DNA from: Pseudomonadota bacterium
Lineage (GTDB): Bacteria; Pseudomonadota; Alphaproteobacteria; Rhizobiales; Hyphomicrobiaceae
Length of the DNA stretch: 6,034 bases
NCBI GenBank assembly: GCA_023392135.1
Contig: JAEVZQ010000022.1
Span: 1 to 6,034, forward strand
Direction of reading: 5' to 3'
The translations under genes and the position numbers were made by a program. How positions within the stretch are numbered: the first letter of the stretch is position 1; every line of letters starts with the position of its first letter. Below are positions 5,809-6,034 of the stretch, one piece after another. The notes under the pieces were generated by a model. It saw only the letters and a list, made by a program, of their open reading frames with translations. It did no database searches and was not told the DNA's origin.

Positions 5809-5831
5809 CTGAGGCTGCGCGTGGAGGTTCC
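5807..5831 (-). promoter_or_regulatory. probable EcfG-type promoter of the KGG (and possibly NHEJ) genes
   Basis: On the minus strand GGAAC (5831-5827), a 16-nt spacer and AGTT (5810-5807) differ from the EcfG consensus at one weakly conserved -10 base and fit the rhizobial GGAAC-N18-TT form. The predicted start near 5800 leaves a leader of about 85 nt before the ATG at 5713. Since no clear intrinsic terminator or strong new promoter is seen before ku, it may also serve the proline-rich gene, ku and ligD. Confidence 0.6.
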
Positions 5832-5834
5832 CGT

Positions 5835-5859
5835 GGAACACTGGCGCATAGAGCGCGTT
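5835..5859 (+). promoter_or_regulatory. EcfG-type promoter of the divergent Lys-rich gene
   Basis: GGAAC (5835-5839), a 16-nt spacer and CGTT (5856-5859) match the general stress consensus exactly. A start near 5866 would lie about 26 nt before the ATG at 5893. Its -35 box is a mirror image of the KGG promoter's -35 box, with only 3 bp (CGT, 5832-5834) between them. Confidence 0.72.
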
Positions 5860-5892
5860 GGCCGATCGGGTATTTTAGATCTAGGGTGCGCT

Positions 5893-6034
5893 ATGGTGGA
5901 CGAAACCAAGGAAGTGGCGGACCGGCTCCATCGCTCCGGCAAAAAAGGAAAGAAGGGAGAGCAGCCGCGCAAGAAAGAAAAGCCGGCTGCGGAAATGCCG
6001 AAATCCGAGCGCACGGGACCTTACGACGATCCAC
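5893..6034 (+). CDS. Lys-rich hydrophilic protein, 3' end cut by the window
   Basis: The frame is open from ATG 5893 to the window end, giving 47 residues of an incomplete protein. It begins MVDETKEVADRLHRSGKKGK and is strongly basic through the middle (GKKGKKGEQPRKKEKP), then PKSERTGPYDDP. There is no signal peptide or membrane segment; the composition suggests a soluble, disordered or nucleic-acid-binding N terminus. AGGG (5884-5887) is a weak ribosome site 5 nt before the ATG; GTG at 5896 is an alternative start. A perfect EcfG-type promoter lies just upstream, so it is probably a general stress gene divergent from the KGG gene. I do not recognise the family, and the missing C-terminal part may carry a domain. 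Confidence 0.6.
   Translation, partial: MVDETKEVADRLHRSGKKGKKGEQPRKKEKPAAEMPKSERTGPYDDP

Noticed and set aside
5797..5810. LexA (SOS) box at the KGG promoter, from close GTTC copies on the minus strand
   Set aside because: Alphaproteobacterial LexA sites have two GTTC (or GTTC/GAAC) boxes separated by 7 nt. Here the copies are only 2 nt apart.
4120..5841. A 573-residue minus-strand reading frame extending Ku upstream by 282 residues
   Set aside because: Ku has a canonical N terminus and ribosome site at 4995. The extension overlaps the KGG and proline-rich genes in another frame and has Arg/Ala/Ser-rich filler composition.

Overview
The window is GC-rich and gene-dense. Its Ku and three-domain LigD pair, tailed Hsp20, KGG-repeat stress protein and several GGAAC-N16/17-CGTT-like promoters point to an alphaproteobacterium, most likely of the order Hyphomicrobiales (Rhizobiales). 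Genus cannot be fixed from the sequence. It looks like chromosomal or large-replicon accessory DNA; no tRNA, rRNA, insertion sequence or CRISPR array was seen.

Layout. At the left edge a 57-residue single-pass membrane protein (81-254, +) converges on a small heat shock protein gene (310-894, -), with an inverted repeat between them. Most remaining genes also lie on the minus strand. Read in the direction of transcription they are: a KGG-repeat stress protein (5713-5303), a proline-rich 55-residue protein starting at TTG (5246-5079), Ku (4995-4120), LigD (4123-1634, GTG start overlapping the ku stop by 4 nt), a MarR-family regulator (1584-1135) and Hsp20 (894-310). At the right edge a basic, Lys-rich protein gene runs on the plus strand from 5893 and is cut by the window end.

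Theme. Ku and LigD form a complete bacterial non-homologous end-joining (NHEJ) module: end binding, end processing and polymerisation, and ligation. It sits among general stress genes. Every intergenic region with a promoter-like signal carries the pattern recognised by the alphaproteobacterial general stress sigma factor EcfG (RpoE2/SigT type; GGAAC, 16-17 nt, CGTT or xGTT). Matches lie upstream of hsp20, upstream of marR (near match), upstream of the KGG gene (near match) and, divergently, upstream of the Lys-rich gene. The two divergent right-hand promoters have their -35 boxes back to back, 3 bp apart. The hsp20 promoter is symmetric, so it reads as a consensus promoter on both strands. 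The simplest reading is a stress-regulon island in which double-strand break repair, a protein chaperone and small hydrophilic stress proteins are induced together, for example in stationary phase, heat or desiccation. The promoter assignments come from pattern matching only.
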